A stretch of 64,000 nucleotides of DNA from Acidimicrobiaceae bacterium (GCA_003133325.1 PKXA01000072.1:1-64000); one strand, 5' to 3'. Counted from the stretch's first letter, positions 47,462 to 56,894 are shown. Numbers and translations are program-made. Notes: generated by a model from the letters alone, not told the origin.

Positions 47462-47591
47462 GGGGAGCAACCTAGTCCCTGCGTCCTCTCTGCGTCCTCG
47501 TGACCCATCGATTCGGACTACTTGACGCGGCGCCGCTAGCATCAGCGGCACTATCCGGACCAGTGGAACGTCAAGCATTCAGGGGGAAACC

Positions 47592-47975
47592 GTGGGACAT
47601 GGAAACGCAACAATCGACATCGACGGGTCAGCCGACAAAGTGTGGGCGGTGATCGGTGACTTCGGCGGCATCGGCGACTGGATGCCCGGTGTCGAATCCT
47701 GTCGGGTCGAGGGCGAGGACAGAATCCTGGTCACCATGGGAATGGAGATCACCGAAAGGTTGGTGTCCAAGGACGATGCCGCACGAGTCCTGACCTACTC
47801 CATCACCAACGGCGCCCCGGTGGAGAGCCACCAGGGCGTCATCACCGTCACCCCGACCGGAGAGACCTCTCATGTGACATGGGACGTCGACGCCACCCCC
47901 GATGAGATGGCCGAGGTCATGACCTCCATCTACCAGCAGTCCCTGGCGGCACTCAAGACTCACGTCGAAGGCTGA
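47592..47975 (+). CDS. SRPBCC (START/Bet v1-like) family protein
   Basis: 127 residues from a GTG with AGGGGG before it. The pattern ATIDIDGSADKVWAVIGDFGGIGDWMPGVESC is the classic N-terminus of polyketide-cyclase/START-like SRPBCC proteins. The C-terminal helix (MAEVMTSIYQQSLAALKTHVE) lines the hydrophobic cavity. A ligand-binding or cyclase-type role is possible. It forms a pair with a second SRPBCC gene 20 bp downstream. Confidence 0.82.
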   Translation: MGHGNATIDIDGSADKVWAVIGDFGGIGDWMPGVESCRVEGEDRILVTMGMEITERLVSKDDAARVLTYSITNGAPVESHQGVITVTPTGETSHVTWDVDATPDEMAEVMTSIYQQSLAALKTHVEG

Positions 47976-47995
47976 GTCGGGAACCGGTAGGCCCG

Positions 47996-48484
47996 ATGGC
48001 GAACCGACACACCGGCGGGGCATCTGGCGGAAGTCACGACAACGGGGGGCGATGGTCGTTCACTCAGGTATCCCATTCACGGGCTCCAATGGAAGACGTC
48101 TGGTCCCTTGTCGGGGAAGCCGGGCGATGGAAGGAGTGGTCCTTCCTGACCCGCAGTGACCTCGAGCGCCAAGGCATTCCGGCTCCTGATGGGGTGGGGG
48201 CGGTCCGGCGGTTTACCGCCTTCGGCGTCGGCTCACGGGAAGAAGTGCTGGCATGGGAGCCACCCACCCATCTCAGCTACGCCATACTCAGCGGATTTCC
48301 GGTCCGCGATTATCGAGCCGATGTCGACCTCTCACCCGAGAGTGGAGGTACCACCATCACCTGGTCGGTCAGCTTCACGCCCAAACTGCCCGGGACCGGG
48401 GCTGCCGTGTGGGTGATACTCCGACTCCTCATCTTCCGGTTCGCCAATGCGGCCGGTCATTTCGCCGATCGCCAACTGACCTGA
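47996..48484 (+). CDS. Second SRPBCC family protein
   Basis: 162 residues. After a 20-residue hydrophilic leader come SFTQVSHSRAPMEDVWSLVGEAGRWKEW, the SRPBCC start, and a long C-terminal helix with hydrophobic face. It probably arose with, or works beside, the preceding SRPBCC gene, although the two are only distantly similar. The ligand is unknown. Confidence 0.8.
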   Translation: MANRHTGGASGGSHDNGGRWSFTQVSHSRAPMEDVWSLVGEAGRWKEWSFLTRSDLERQGIPAPDGVGAVRRFTAFGVGSREEVLAWEPPTHLSYAILSGFPVRDYRADVDLSPESGGTTITWSVSFTPKLPGTGAAVWVILRLLIFRFANAAGHFADRQLT

Positions 48485-48538
48485 ACCACCCTGGGCCCGA
48501 CCTTCGAGAGCCCGACCCGACGGGACTCGCAGCCAATC

Positions 48539-49918
48539 TCAGCCGGCCAGCAGGCGGCGGGACCGGTCCTCGACCTGACGGCGGGCCTCACCCACGTCAA
48601 CTGTCAGGCAGCGGCCACCGGTGACGACCTGTCGTCCCGCCACCCACACATCGGTCACCAGGCGGCTCGACGCCGACCACACCACGTGCTCCACCACGTG
48701 GGCATCCTCATGAATCGGACCGAAGGCCGGGTCCTCCATGTCGACCAGCACCATGTCGGCCTTCGACCCGGCGGCCAGGGTGCCCAGATCCGAGCGGCCG
48801 AGGACTGCCCCACCCCCGCGTGTGGCCAGGTCGAGGGCGGTCGCGGCCGGAATGGCCGCCGCATCACGCTCGTGGATTCGGGCCACCAGGGCGGCGAAGC
48901 GCATCTCTTCCCATAGGTCAAGGTTGTTGTTGGATGCCGGGCCGTCGGTCCCCAGTCCGACCCGAATCCCCTCTGCCAACAAGCGGGAAAGCGGGGCAAC
49001 CCCCGAGGCCAGCTTGGCATTGCTCTGCGGGCAGTGAGCAACGGCCACATCGTGGAGGCGGTAGAGGGCGATGTCGGTATCCGATAGCCAAATGCTGTGG
49101 GCGGCGATGACCCGTCCATCGAGGGCGCCGACATCAGCCAATGCCTCCGGCACCGACCGCCCGTGCTCAGCGGCATAGCTCTCCACCTCACCCTCGGTCT
49201 CGGCCACGTGAATATGGAAAATGGCGTCGAGCCCTTGGGCCACCTCGGCAATATCCGCCAGTACCCCAAGGGGAACCGTATAGGCGGCATGAGGCCCGAA
49301 TCCGACCTCGATGCGACCGCTCTCGCCGTGGCGGCGGGCATGGAAGTCGGAGACTTCCTCGAGGCGTTCCGCCCACCAGGCATCGCCGGCGGCCGCCGCG
49401 TCCTCGGGCCGGGCCAGGGACAATGCCGCCGGCGTGATGACGACCCGGGAACCGGCGGCCAGCACTGCATCAGCCACGGCGTCCTCATGGAAATACATCT
49501 CGCAGCTGGTGGTCACCCCCAGTTGCAAGAGTTCAGCCGAAGCCAGGGTCATGCCCCAGAACACATCATCGGAGGTCAACCGGGCCTCTCGCGGCCACAG
49601 CACTTCGCGGAGCCAGCGGAGCAAGGGCAGGTTCTCACCCGACCCGCGGAAGAGGGTCATCGGCGAGTGGCAGTGGACGTTGACGAAACCGGGGAGCAGG
49701 AGCCCCGAGAGCCGCACCTCCTCGACGTCGCCGGCCGGGGCAGCTCCGTGGGTGGAAGAGGCGTGGGGGACACCGTGGCCACCGTCACGCGGGAATCCCA
49801 CATAGGTGACCGAATCCCCCGAGATCTCCACCTCGCCAGGCCGGAACACGTGGCCGGTGCCATCGCAGGGGAGGACGGCGTCGGCCCGATACCTGGTCAC
49901 CTCGGGAGCCCGGTTCAT
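48539..49918 (-). CDS. Amidohydrolase of the MTA/SAH deaminase (AtzB/TrzN-like) group
   Basis: 459 residues. The metal ligands of subtype III amidohydrolases are present: GFVNVHCHSPMTLFRG (HxH), HIHVAETEGEVE, a His in IAAHSIW, and the Asp in GLGTDGPASNNNLD. That last motif is diagnostic of S-adenosylhomocysteine / methylthioadenosine deaminases and related chlorohydrolases. It would deaminate an adenosine derivative or similar heterocycle. Its ATG overlaps the rpiB stop, placing it last in the hpnO-hpnA-rpiB operon; if hopanoid-related, an adenosine substrate such as a ribosylhopane precursor by-product would be worth considering. Confidence 0.85.
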   Translation of the reverse strand: MNRAPEVTRYRADAVLPCDGTGHVFRPGEVEISGDSVTYVGFPRDGGHGVPHASSTHGAAPAGDVEEVRLSGLLLPGFVNVHCHSPMTLFRGSGENLPLLRWLREVLWPREARLTSDDVFWGMTLASAELLQLGVTTSCEMYFHEDAVADAVLAAGSRVVITPAALSLARPEDAAAAGDAWWAERLEEVSDFHARRHGESGRIEVGFGPHAAYTVPLGVLADIAEVAQGLDAIFHIHVAETEGEVESYAAEHGRSVPEALADVGALDGRVIAAHSIWLSDTDIALYRLHDVAVAHCPQSNAKLASGVAPLSRLLAEGIRVGLGTDGPASNNNLDLWEEMRFAALVARIHERDAAAIPAATALDLATRGGGAVLGRSDLGTLAAGSKADMVLVDMEDPAFGPIHEDAHVVEHVVWSASSRLVTDVWVAGRQVVTGGRCLTVDVGEARRQVEDRSRRLLAG

Positions 49919-50412
49919 GCGGTGGGCGGCCGCGGGGCTCCTTCACCCTCGTGGCCCCCGATACCACGATCCTCTTCGGTTTCGATGACCGCCAACTCCT
50001 CGACTCGGGCCATGTGGCGACCACCAGCGAATCCCGTTTTGAGAAAGACCTCGATGATGTCGAGTGCCAACTCGGTGGCAACCACCCGGGCACCGAGCGA
50101 CAACACATTGGCATCGTTGTGGCGTCGGGCCAGGCGCGAGGTGTACTCATCGTGGCAGAGGGCCGCTCGCGCACCATGGACCTTATTGGCAGCCATGGCC
50201 TCACCCTGGCCGCTTCCCCCGATGATGATGCCAAGCGCCCCTTCACCTCGCACCACACGGCGGGCGACGTCAGCACAGATAGGCGGATAGTCCACCGAGA
50301 CCTCGGACTCGGTCCCGACGTCGGTCACGTCGTGACCTTCGATCTGCAGGCGTTGGATCACCAAGCCCTTCAGGACAAAACCAGCATGGTCGGAGCCGAT
50401 CACAATACGCAT
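49915..50412 (-). CDS. rpiB: Ribose-5-phosphate isomerase B
   Basis: 165 residues with a GGAGG Shine-Dalgarno, following the hpnA stop without a gap (TAG-ATG). The family start is RIVIGSDHAGFVLK, and IIIGGSGQGEAMAANKVHGARAALC marks the active site. The cysteine base of E. coli RpiB is replaced in this loop by the glutamate type seen in mycobacterial enzymes (GSGxGE). It interconverts ribose-5-phosphate and ribulose-5-phosphate. Pairing with hpn-type genes is notable because hopanoid side chains derive from ribose. Confidence 0.92.
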   Translation of the reverse strand: MRIVIGSDHAGFVLKGLVIQRLQIEGHDVTDVGTESEVSVDYPPICADVARRVVRGEGALGIIIGGSGQGEAMAANKVHGARAALCHDEYTSRLARRHNDANVLSLGARVVATELALDIIEVFLKTGFAGGRHMARVEELAVIETEEDRGIGGHEGEGAPRPPTA

Positions 50413-51474
50413 CTACGTCCTCCACTCAAAATGGTCCAACCGGTCAGGTCGAATGTACCCGGCGTCGGCGAACCACCGTGCCGCCCGGGCCAGGGCCTCG
50501 CCGGCCGGCCGCGACCCATACCCCAGCTCGCGACGGGCACGAGCGTCGTCGAAGGACATGTGAGTGGTGGACATCCGGGCCGCCTCGAGTGGAATCGACG
50601 GCTCCCGGCGGAGAAGACGTCCCTCGACCACATCGGAGACCCACGCGGCCCCCAGGGCCAGAGAGTTCGGAAACCGTCGGGTCGGAGCCGGGAGGCCGGT
50701 GGTCTCCGCCAGCGAAGCCAGGATCTGTTGGAGCGAGAGGTTCTCGCCCCCGAGGATGTAGCTCCGGCCGATCGATCCTCGTTCGGCCGCCAAGAGGTGG
50801 CCGTGGGCGACGTCATCCACGTCGACGATATTCAGGGTGGTGTCGACGAAACCAGGAATGCGCCCGTTGAGGAACTCGAGGACAGTTCTGCCCGTCGGCG
50901 TGGGGCCGCGATCACCGGGGCCGACCGGGGTGGTGGGCTGGACGAGTATCACCGGTAGGCCTTCGGCCCCGGCCCGCAGCACCTCATGTTCGGCTACGTA
51001 TTTCGACTGCTTGTACAGGCCGAACAGATGATCGATATGGGCGAAGGAGGTCTCGTCCACCGGGGCTCCTGCGGTGGCACCGCGAAGACCGAGCGTACCC
51101 ACCGTCGACGTATAGACGACCCGTCCGACCGCCGATTCCCTGGCCGCAGTGAGCACGTTGCGGGTGCCGATCACATTCACGTCGTAAAAGGAGTGAGGAT
51201 CGGTTGCCCAAAACCGGTAGAGCGCAGCCAGATGGAAGACGGTCCGGGCCCCGTCGATCGCCTTGGCCACCCCATCGGCGTCACGGAGGTCGACAGTGAC
51301 CCGCTCCACCGCCAGGTCGTCGAGGTTGCGGGTATCCCCGTCCGGCTCCACCAGGGCCACCACCTGTGTGTGTCGGGCCAGCAGCTCCCGGGTCACCGCC
51401 GCGCCGATGAATCCGGCGGCGCCGGTGACCACCACCCGCTCACCCGGCTCCAAAGCATAGGTATCCGGGTCCAT
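50413..51474 (-). CDS. Hopanoid-associated sugar epimerase-like protein (HpnA family)
   Basis: 353 residues from the ATG at 51474 overlapping the aminotransferase stop (TGATG); a GTG three bases earlier is possible. Extended SDR fold: GAAGFIGAAVTRELLARH for NAD(P), then VFHLAALYRFWATDP and NVIGTRNVLTAA. Together with a YKQSKYVAE catalytic Tyr-Lys, these closely resemble HpnA-type epimerase/reductases and dihydroflavonol-reductase-like proteins. The family link to hopanoids comes from gene neighbourhoods; the precise reaction is not established. The aminotransferase and rpiB neighbours fit side-chain tailoring. Confidence 0.72.
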   Translation of the reverse strand: MDPDTYALEPGERVVVTGAAGFIGAAVTRELLARHTQVVALVEPDGDTRNLDDLAVERVTVDLRDADGVAKAIDGARTVFHLAALYRFWATDPHSFYDVNVIGTRNVLTAARESAVGRVVYTSTVGTLGLRGATAGAPVDETSFAHIDHLFGLYKQSKYVAEHEVLRAGAEGLPVILVQPTTPVGPGDRGPTPTGRTVLEFLNGRIPGFVDTTLNIVDVDDVAHGHLLAAERGSIGRSYILGGENLSLQQILASLAETTGLPAPTRRFPNSLALGAAWVSDVVEGRLLRREPSIPLEAARMSTTHMSFDDARARRELGYGSRPAGEALARAARWFADAGYIRPDRLDHFEWRT

Positions 51475-52874
51475 CACCGGTGGCTCGCCGGCTTGCGCCG
51501 TCGCAGGGTGTTCATGGTCATGGTCTTGCCCACCTCCACCAGTAATCCCGAGCTCCGTTCGGCGTCGCTCAGGACATCGTCGAGTGCGGCCACGAACAGT
51601 TCGATCTCTGCCTCTCCGATGATGAGGGGTGGGAGCAGCTTGATGATGTTCACGTTGTCCGCCGCCACCTGGGTGAGGATGCGGTGCCGGTGAAACAGGG
51701 GGACCACGATCAACTGTGAGAACAGGCCCTTTCGGGCCAGTTCCATCATGCGGAACCGGGTGCGGGGGCCTCGCCTGCTGGGGGCAACGAACTCCAACCC
51801 GATCATCAGGCCCTTGCCTCGCACCTCGTGGAGCACCTCGTACTTCTCGACCAAGGGTGCCAGCGCCTCCACGAAGCGATCACCGTTGAGACGGGTGCGT
51901 TCCACGATGTCCTCGTCATCGATGACACCCAGCGTGGCCAACCCGGCCACCATGGCCAGCTGGTTCCTCGAGAATGTCGATGAATGCACCACCGCCCGGT
52001 CCATCGAGTCGTAGACGGCATCGAAGGTCTTGGCTGAGGTGAGCACCGCACCCACCGGGATATATCCGCCCGACAACGCTTTGGAGATGGTGATGATGTC
52101 GGGCTGCAGATCCCAATGCTCATGACAGAAGAACCGGCCCGTACGACCCAGCCCGGTCTGGACCTCGTCGATAGCAAGCAAGGCACCGTGCTTGCGGCAC
52201 AGGGCCTGCACTTCGGGCCAGTACCCGTCGGGAGCCATGTAGACACCCTTTCCCTGAATCGGCTCCACTACAAACGCGGCAACGTCTCCTCGCTCCAACT
52301 CACGGGCCAAGGCATCGAGGTCTCCGAATGGGATCCGGTCACACTTGGGTAGGAGTGGCTCGAACCCATTCCGGAATTCACTGCCCCCATTGAGCGAGAG
52401 CGCACCGTTGGTGAGCCCATGAAAGGCATGGTCGCAGTAGAGGATCCGGCCTCGACCGGTCGCACACCTGGCGAACTTGATGGCGGTCTCGGTCGCTTCG
52501 GCACCCGAGTTGCAAAAGGTCACCCGCTCGATCCCGGGGTGGGCCCTGCCCACCAGGGCCTCGGCCAGCAATCCCGGCAGGACAGCGCAGTCGAGTTGCA
52601 CCAGATTTGGGAGATCTGCATCCAGCGCCTGATGGAGGGCGTCCTTGATGACCGGGTGGCTCCGGCCCAGTGCGTAGACGCCGAATCCCGACAGGAAATC
52701 GAGATAACGGTCGCCCTTGTCGTCGATGAGATACGACCCCTCCCCCCGCACATAATGACGATCGAAGCCAATGGTGCGGAGGACCTTGACGAGTTGCGGG
52801 TTCAGAAACCGGGAATGCAGGTCGAAGCTGTCACCTCGATAACCCCCCAGCACCGCGTTCAGATCGAACGCCAT
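51474..52874 (-). CDS. Class-III PLP aminotransferase, HpnO-like
   Basis: 466 residues from the third of three start-like codons (ATG at 52874, AGGAG seven bases upstream). PLP-binding elements are CNSGAEATETAIKFAR, the Asp in LAIDEVQTGLGRTG, and the Schiff-base Lys in TISKALSGGYIPVGA. Length and sequence fit ornithine/acetylornithine-like enzymes with an extended N-terminus, the group containing HpnO, which aminates the ribose-derived side chain to aminobacteriohopanetriol. The HpnO assignment rests mainly on the adjoining hpnA-like gene; another amine donor role is possible. Confidence 0.72.
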   Translation of the reverse strand: MAFDLNAVLGGYRGDSFDLHSRFLNPQLVKVLRTIGFDRHYVRGEGSYLIDDKGDRYLDFLSGFGVYALGRSHPVIKDALHQALDADLPNLVQLDCAVLPGLLAEALVGRAHPGIERVTFCNSGAEATETAIKFARCATGRGRILYCDHAFHGLTNGALSLNGGSEFRNGFEPLLPKCDRIPFGDLDALARELERGDVAAFVVEPIQGKGVYMAPDGYWPEVQALCRKHGALLAIDEVQTGLGRTGRFFCHEHWDLQPDIITISKALSGGYIPVGAVLTSAKTFDAVYDSMDRAVVHSSTFSRNQLAMVAGLATLGVIDDEDIVERTRLNGDRFVEALAPLVEKYEVLHEVRGKGLMIGLEFVAPSRRGPRTRFRMMELARKGLFSQLIVVPLFHRHRILTQVAADNVNIIKLLPPLIIGEAEIELFVAALDDVLSDAERSSGLLVEVGKTMTMNTLRRRKPASHR

Positions 52875-53136
52875 CATCACACTCCTATTCTGCGGCTCAC
52901 GCTCCGGTCCGGGACGTGGGGGGGCGCGGCAATGGACACGAGGGTCCGATCGATGGACGCCATGGCCACCGCGAAGGTCATGGCGTCATGGCGTCATGGC
53001 GGCCGGAACCAGATTCTTCCGCCTCTGGCCTCTGGCCATCGATGCCTCCTTTTTGGCGTCCTTGGGGTGTGCCGCCCAGAGGGGCCACACTAACGCCGGC
53101 CAACCTGTCGACTCGGAAACCGCTTCCCGGGCGAAT

Positions 53137-54789
53137 TCATCTCGTCGTCTTGGCGACGGAGAAACCCGACGTGGCCCAGAACCGGCAACGCGACGCCAAC
53201 ATGTTCGTCTTCACCGAAATCGGAGTATTCAACGACACGTACTGCCCACCCAGCTTCGACAACTCCGGCCATACCAGTCCCCCTCCGGCCGGATTGCCGG
53301 TAGCGGCGAAGCGGGCCCAGGCGCCACTGATGGTTGTGGCCAGCTTCTGTTGCGCCGGAGTGAAGGCGATTCCCCCACTCGATTCGACCGGCCCGTCAAA
53401 GACGTAGGGAAGCTCACTGGAGTGGAACGCACCGAGGTCGATCCCCGGCGCTGGCAACACAAACGGGTTGGGGGTCTGGTCGTACTCGTACTCGTAGACC
53501 GGGACGTACTTCGAGAGCACCCCGGCACTCGCCACTGCCGGGCAGGCCAGCACGGCATCGCCGATGGCCTGGCCGAATGCCGCACCGGCATCCGGGTAGG
53601 CGGAGAGTGGATACTCCTGTTGCACCTTCGCCCCCACCGTGGAACCGAAGTAGGTATCGACCGCAGGGACCCACTGGGCATCGGTGAGGTTGTTGCCCAT
53701 CAGGTTGTAGTGGAGGTCGACAAACAGTCGGCCTTCATCCCGATTGGCCCCGACAATCATCGGGACATGGTGGAAGTGGCCACTGCTCAAGGCGGCACCC
53801 GGATCGATGGGCAGGGTAACCCCGTCGCTGACCGGGTCCCAGGTGGCACCAGAACCGAAGAGAAATGACGGATCCGGCGGCATGGCCAAGGCGACCTGTC
53901 GAGCCGGTTTCGACCGCATGCAGTCCAACAGGTCCGGGCCAGAGGTGCACCCCAACTTCGATGCCAGCGCGGCTCCCTGGGTTTCCGCCGCATTGAGGGC
54001 CATGGTGGGAAGTGTGCAAGGGCCACTTTCGGTGATCCCTTTTTGGAACAGGCCCGCCGACCTCGGCGAAAGGAGCTGCGCGCAGACACTGATGCCGCCG
54101 GCCGACTCCCCAAAGATGGTCACGTTGTGCGGATCGCCGCCGAACCCGGCGATATTGGCCTGTACCCATCGCAGCGCCGCCTGCTGGTCGAGCAACCCGA
54201 GGTCACCGGTGGAATGGTGGGGGTCCTGCTGGGCCAGTGCCGGCAATGCCAAGAACCCGAGAGGCCCGAGCCGGTAGTTGAAGCTGACGGTGACCGTGTT
54301 GTCATTGGCGGCAAAGTTCGCCGGGCTGTCGTCAGTGGAACTGCCCACGGTGAAACCTCCGCCGTAGATCCACACCATCACCGGACGAGGTGTTGCCGGT
54401 ACCGCCTTGGGGGCGAACACGTTGAGATAGAGGCAGTCCTCGTTGCCGGTCAGGACATCGACCACCGGGGTGATCTGCGGACACTCGGCGCTGGCCTTGT
54501 CGGCGTCGAGAGTCGACGACCATGGCGTTGGCGGCTGCGGGGCTTGCCATCGGAGTACGCCCACCGGCGGCTGGGCGAAGGGGATGCCCAGGAACTGCCG
54601 AGTTGTCGCCGTGCTCACCCCGCTGACCAAACCATCGGCCGTCTTGACGAGCAACGGCTGAGACCACCTGTTGGGCTTCGTGCCCGATGTCCCCGGCGCC
54701 CCTGACGTGCCCGAAGACTCTGAGGACCCACACCCCCCCAGCCAGAGAACACTGCAGATCACAACCACGCAAGCGATCCCCCGGCGCAT
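53137..54789 (-). CDS. Type-B carboxylesterase, predicted lipoprotein
   Basis: About 550 residues from the ATG at 54789. The signal peptide ends in a WLGGC lipobox, followed by a Ser/Gly/Thr linker. The cholinesterase-type core has FLGIPFAQPPVGVLRW, NEDCLYLNVFAP, an oxyanion loop IYGGGFTVGS and nucleophile FGESAGG. The acid is likely in the NRDEGRLF region and the His in the GAFHSSELPYVF region. It is secreted and lipid-anchored, hydrolysing carboxylic esters of unknown identity. It stands alone. Confidence 0.87.
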   Translation of the reverse strand: MRRGIACVVVICSVLWLGGCGSSESSGTSGAPGTSGTKPNRWSQPLLVKTADGLVSGVSTATTRQFLGIPFAQPPVGVLRWQAPQPPTPWSSTLDADKASAECPQITPVVDVLTGNEDCLYLNVFAPKAVPATPRPVMVWIYGGGFTVGSSTDDSPANFAANDNTVTVSFNYRLGPLGFLALPALAQQDPHHSTGDLGLLDQQAALRWVQANIAGFGGDPHNVTIFGESAGGISVCAQLLSPRSAGLFQKGITESGPCTLPTMALNAAETQGAALASKLGCTSGPDLLDCMRSKPARQVALAMPPDPSFLFGSGATWDPVSDGVTLPIDPGAALSSGHFHHVPMIVGANRDEGRLFVDLHYNLMGNNLTDAQWVPAVDTYFGSTVGAKVQQEYPLSAYPDAGAAFGQAIGDAVLACPAVASAGVLSKYVPVYEYEYDQTPNPFVLPAPGIDLGAFHSSELPYVFDGPVESSGGIAFTPAQQKLATTISGAWARFAATGNPAGGGLVWPELSKLGGQYVSLNTPISVKTNMLASRCRFWATSGFSVAKTTR

Positions 54790-54862
54790 TTCCAAGAGGG
54801 TAGCGCCGCCAGTCCCCTGCTGTCCTCAACCGATGGCCCCTCAGTCCGCCCTCGGGCGCGGC

Positions 54863-54893
54863 ACCGCCCGGATGCCATACGCACCCGGGCGGT
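54863..54893. terminator. Hairpin between the mycofactocin-linked dehydrogenase and the esterase
   Basis: ACCGCCCGG (54863-54871) and CCGGGCGGT (54885-54893) form a perfect 9-bp stem with a 13-base loop, 58 bp past the dehydrogenase stop. No T tract follows on the minus strand, so it is either a GC-rich terminator or an mRNA 3' stabiliser. Confidence 0.5.
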
Positions 54894-54950
54894 CGCATTG
54901 AATTCGATGGGCGTCGGACCGATCTGGATCAGATCCCGCCCAGCCTTGTC

Positions 54951-56102
54951 TCAGATATCGAACTTCACCACGCCGCGGACATTGACTCCGGCCGCCAGGT
55001 CGTCATAGCCGTTCTGTACCTGATCGAGCGTGTATTCCTGGGTGATCAACTTGTCCACCTCGAGCAGGCCGGCCTGGTACAGACGGAGAAGATTCGGGAT
55101 CTGCACCCGCGGGCTGCACGAGCCGAAGACCGTTCCGAGCAGGGCCTGATTGAACATTGCCAGGTTGAACAGATTGAGCGTTACCTCTTCCTGGGTGATC
55201 GGAGCGATGGCCGTCGCCACCACCCGGCCGTCCTTGCTGGCTAACTGCACGGCGGGCCCGACCAGATCACCGGTGAGGACCCCGGGGGTGAGAATGACCA
55301 CGTCGGCCATGCGTCCCTCGGTGAGCTCGGGGAGCATCATGGCGGCTTCGAGGATGGAAGCCGCGCCATGGGTCGCGCCGATCTGCTTGGCCTTCTCCAC
55401 CTTGAAGGGCAGCGGGTCGACGGCGACGATGTAACGCGCCCCGCCGATCTTCGCCCCTTGGAGCGCGCCGGAGCCGACACCGCCACAGCCGATGACGACC
55501 ACCGTCTCTCCCGGCTTCACGGCAGCACGGTCGACGACCGAGCCGAATCCGGTGGCCAGTCCGCAGCTGATCAGGGCGGCGGCCTTCATCGACACCCCCG
55601 GATCGATCTTGACCAGCGAGTTCTCGTTGGCCAGCAGCGAATCGGTGAACGTCCCCAGCTGGGTCATCCGGTTCAGCTTCTGACCATCGAGGTGGTGACG
55701 CCACTGGCCGTCGCTCATCATCGGACCGGCCAGAATCGTCATCCCCAGATCGCAGAGGTACTGGCGGCCCGACGCGCACCAGTGGCAACGCCCGCACGAG
55801 GGGATGAATGACATGGCCACGTGGTCGCCCTCGGCCAACGTCTCGACGCCAGGCCCGACCTCGGAGACGATGCCCGCACCCTCGTGGCCGCCGACGATCG
55901 GGTAGAGGGAGTCGACCCCGAACACCGAGATTATCTCCGGCGGAGGCGCCATGTCGCCGGTGCGCAGGTGCTCATCGGAGTGACACATACCCGCATACGC
56001 CATCTGGACCCGCACCTCGTGCGGACCAGGGGCGTCGACTTCGATCTCTTCGACTTTCCAAGGTTCGTGGAGCCCTGTACAGACTGCTGCGCGGGTCTTC
56101 AT
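54951..56102 (-). CDS. Zinc alcohol dehydrogenase, nicotinoprotein (NDMA-dependent) type
   Basis: 383 residues. Catalytic zinc ligands C40 (GMCHSDEH) and GHE at 72-74 are present, and structural zinc cysteines C103, C106, C109 and C117. The Rossmann motif is VIGCGGVGSGALQGAKIGGARYIVAVD. The segment GDMAPPPEIISVFGVDSLYPIVGGHEGAG marks the NDMA-dependent branch, in which NAD(H) stays bound and electrons leave to an external acceptor. Mycofactocin is the proposed acceptor for this group. It lies 80 bp after mftR on the same strand, so the regulator and dehydrogenase are likely co-transcribed, divergently from the cofactor genes. Confidence 0.9.
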   Translation of the reverse strand: MKTRAAVCTGLHEPWKVEEIEVDAPGPHEVRVQMAYAGMCHSDEHLRTGDMAPPPEIISVFGVDSLYPIVGGHEGAGIVSEVGPGVETLAEGDHVAMSFIPSCGRCHWCASGRQYLCDLGMTILAGPMMSDGQWRHHLDGQKLNRMTQLGTFTDSLLANENSLVKIDPGVSMKAAALISCGLATGFGSVVDRAAVKPGETVVVIGCGGVGSGALQGAKIGGARYIVAVDPLPFKVEKAKQIGATHGAASILEAAMMLPELTEGRMADVVILTPGVLTGDLVGPAVQLASKDGRVVATAIAPITQEEVTLNLFNLAMFNQALLGTVFGSCSPRVQIPNLLRLYQAGLLEVDKLITQEYTLDQVQNGYDDLAAGVNVRGVVKFDI

Positions 56103-56182
56103 GTGAGTGGTCCTCCCCTTTTTGCGGCTCTGACGTCGTCAGTTCGCCGCCAGTTTCGCGCCAACCCAGCCCTCGCGTCGAG

Positions 56183-56878
56183 TCAGGCCCGGGATGACGA
56201 TGACTGTGGGCCACCGGCGACCCACAGTTCGAGCCGGTTCTCGTCGAAACCGGTAGCCAACAGCCGGAACGCCCGGTCAACCTCGCCGGTCAGGTCATCG
56301 CTGTCGTGGCGGGCCCAACAGGCAAAGGCCGCCATCGCCGCACCCAGGGCGGCCCGAGCCGCCGTCTGTGGCCCGAGGCCCTCCGGAGATCCTCCGACCC
56401 GGCGAGCCACGAAGTCGGCCACCACGTCGCACCACTCGGCGTACCTCACCGCGGAGTGCGCCACCAGGGCCGGGACCGTGCTGATGAGGCCCATCCGGAT
56501 CCGCAACTCATCGAGCTCCCCGGCCCCGAATCGATTGGTCGCCACCACCGCCCTCCGCAGCACGTCCATCATCGGCTCGTCGCGGGGAGCACCCATCAGC
56601 TGGTCCCGGAGCCGAACCATTTCGGCGTCGAACTCCCCCCACACCACGTCGCGTTTGGAGTCGTAGTAGCGGAAGAACGTGCGCCGGCTGATCCCCACGG
56701 CCGAGGCGATCTCGTCGACGGTGGTGGCTTCGAACCCGCGGTGGTCGAAGAGGTCGAGGGCTTGGCGGGCGATGTGCTCTCGGGTGGTGCTGGGCCGGCG
56801 GCCGCGGGCCACATCGGCGGAAGGGCGGGCCGCGGGCGGCCCGACCCCCTCGGTCCCGCCCGTGTCCACATCGGCCAT
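56183..56878 (-). CDS. mftR: TetR-family regulator of the mycofactocin locus
   Basis: 231 residues from the ATG at 56878; an ATG at 56896 would place the start inside the palindromic operator. The N-terminal HTH reads ARQALDLFDHRGFEATTVDEIASAVGISRRTFFRYYDSKRDVVWGEFD, the exact MftR style (RTFFRYY.SK.DVVW). The C-terminal part (about 90-215) is all-helical and should bind an acyl-CoA-like ligand, as shown for mycobacterial MftR. It probably represses both itself with the dehydrogenase and mftABC from the shared intergenic region. Confidence 0.88.
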   Translation of the reverse strand: MADVDTGGTEGVGPPAARPSADVARGRRPSTTREHIARQALDLFDHRGFEATTVDEIASAVGISRRTFFRYYDSKRDVVWGEFDAEMVRLRDQLMGAPRDEPMMDVLRRAVVATNRFGAGELDELRIRMGLISTVPALVAHSAVRYAEWCDVVADFVARRVGGSPEGLGPQTAARAALGAAMAAFACWARHDSDDLTGEVDRAFRLLATGFDENRLELWVAGGPQSSSSRA

Positions 56879-56894
56879 AGGCTTCCATTCTGGC

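Noticed and set aside
52979-53002. CATGGCGT repeated three times
   Set aside because: Units of 8 bp without spacers are a slippage repeat in a short intergenic region, not a CRISPR or iteron array.
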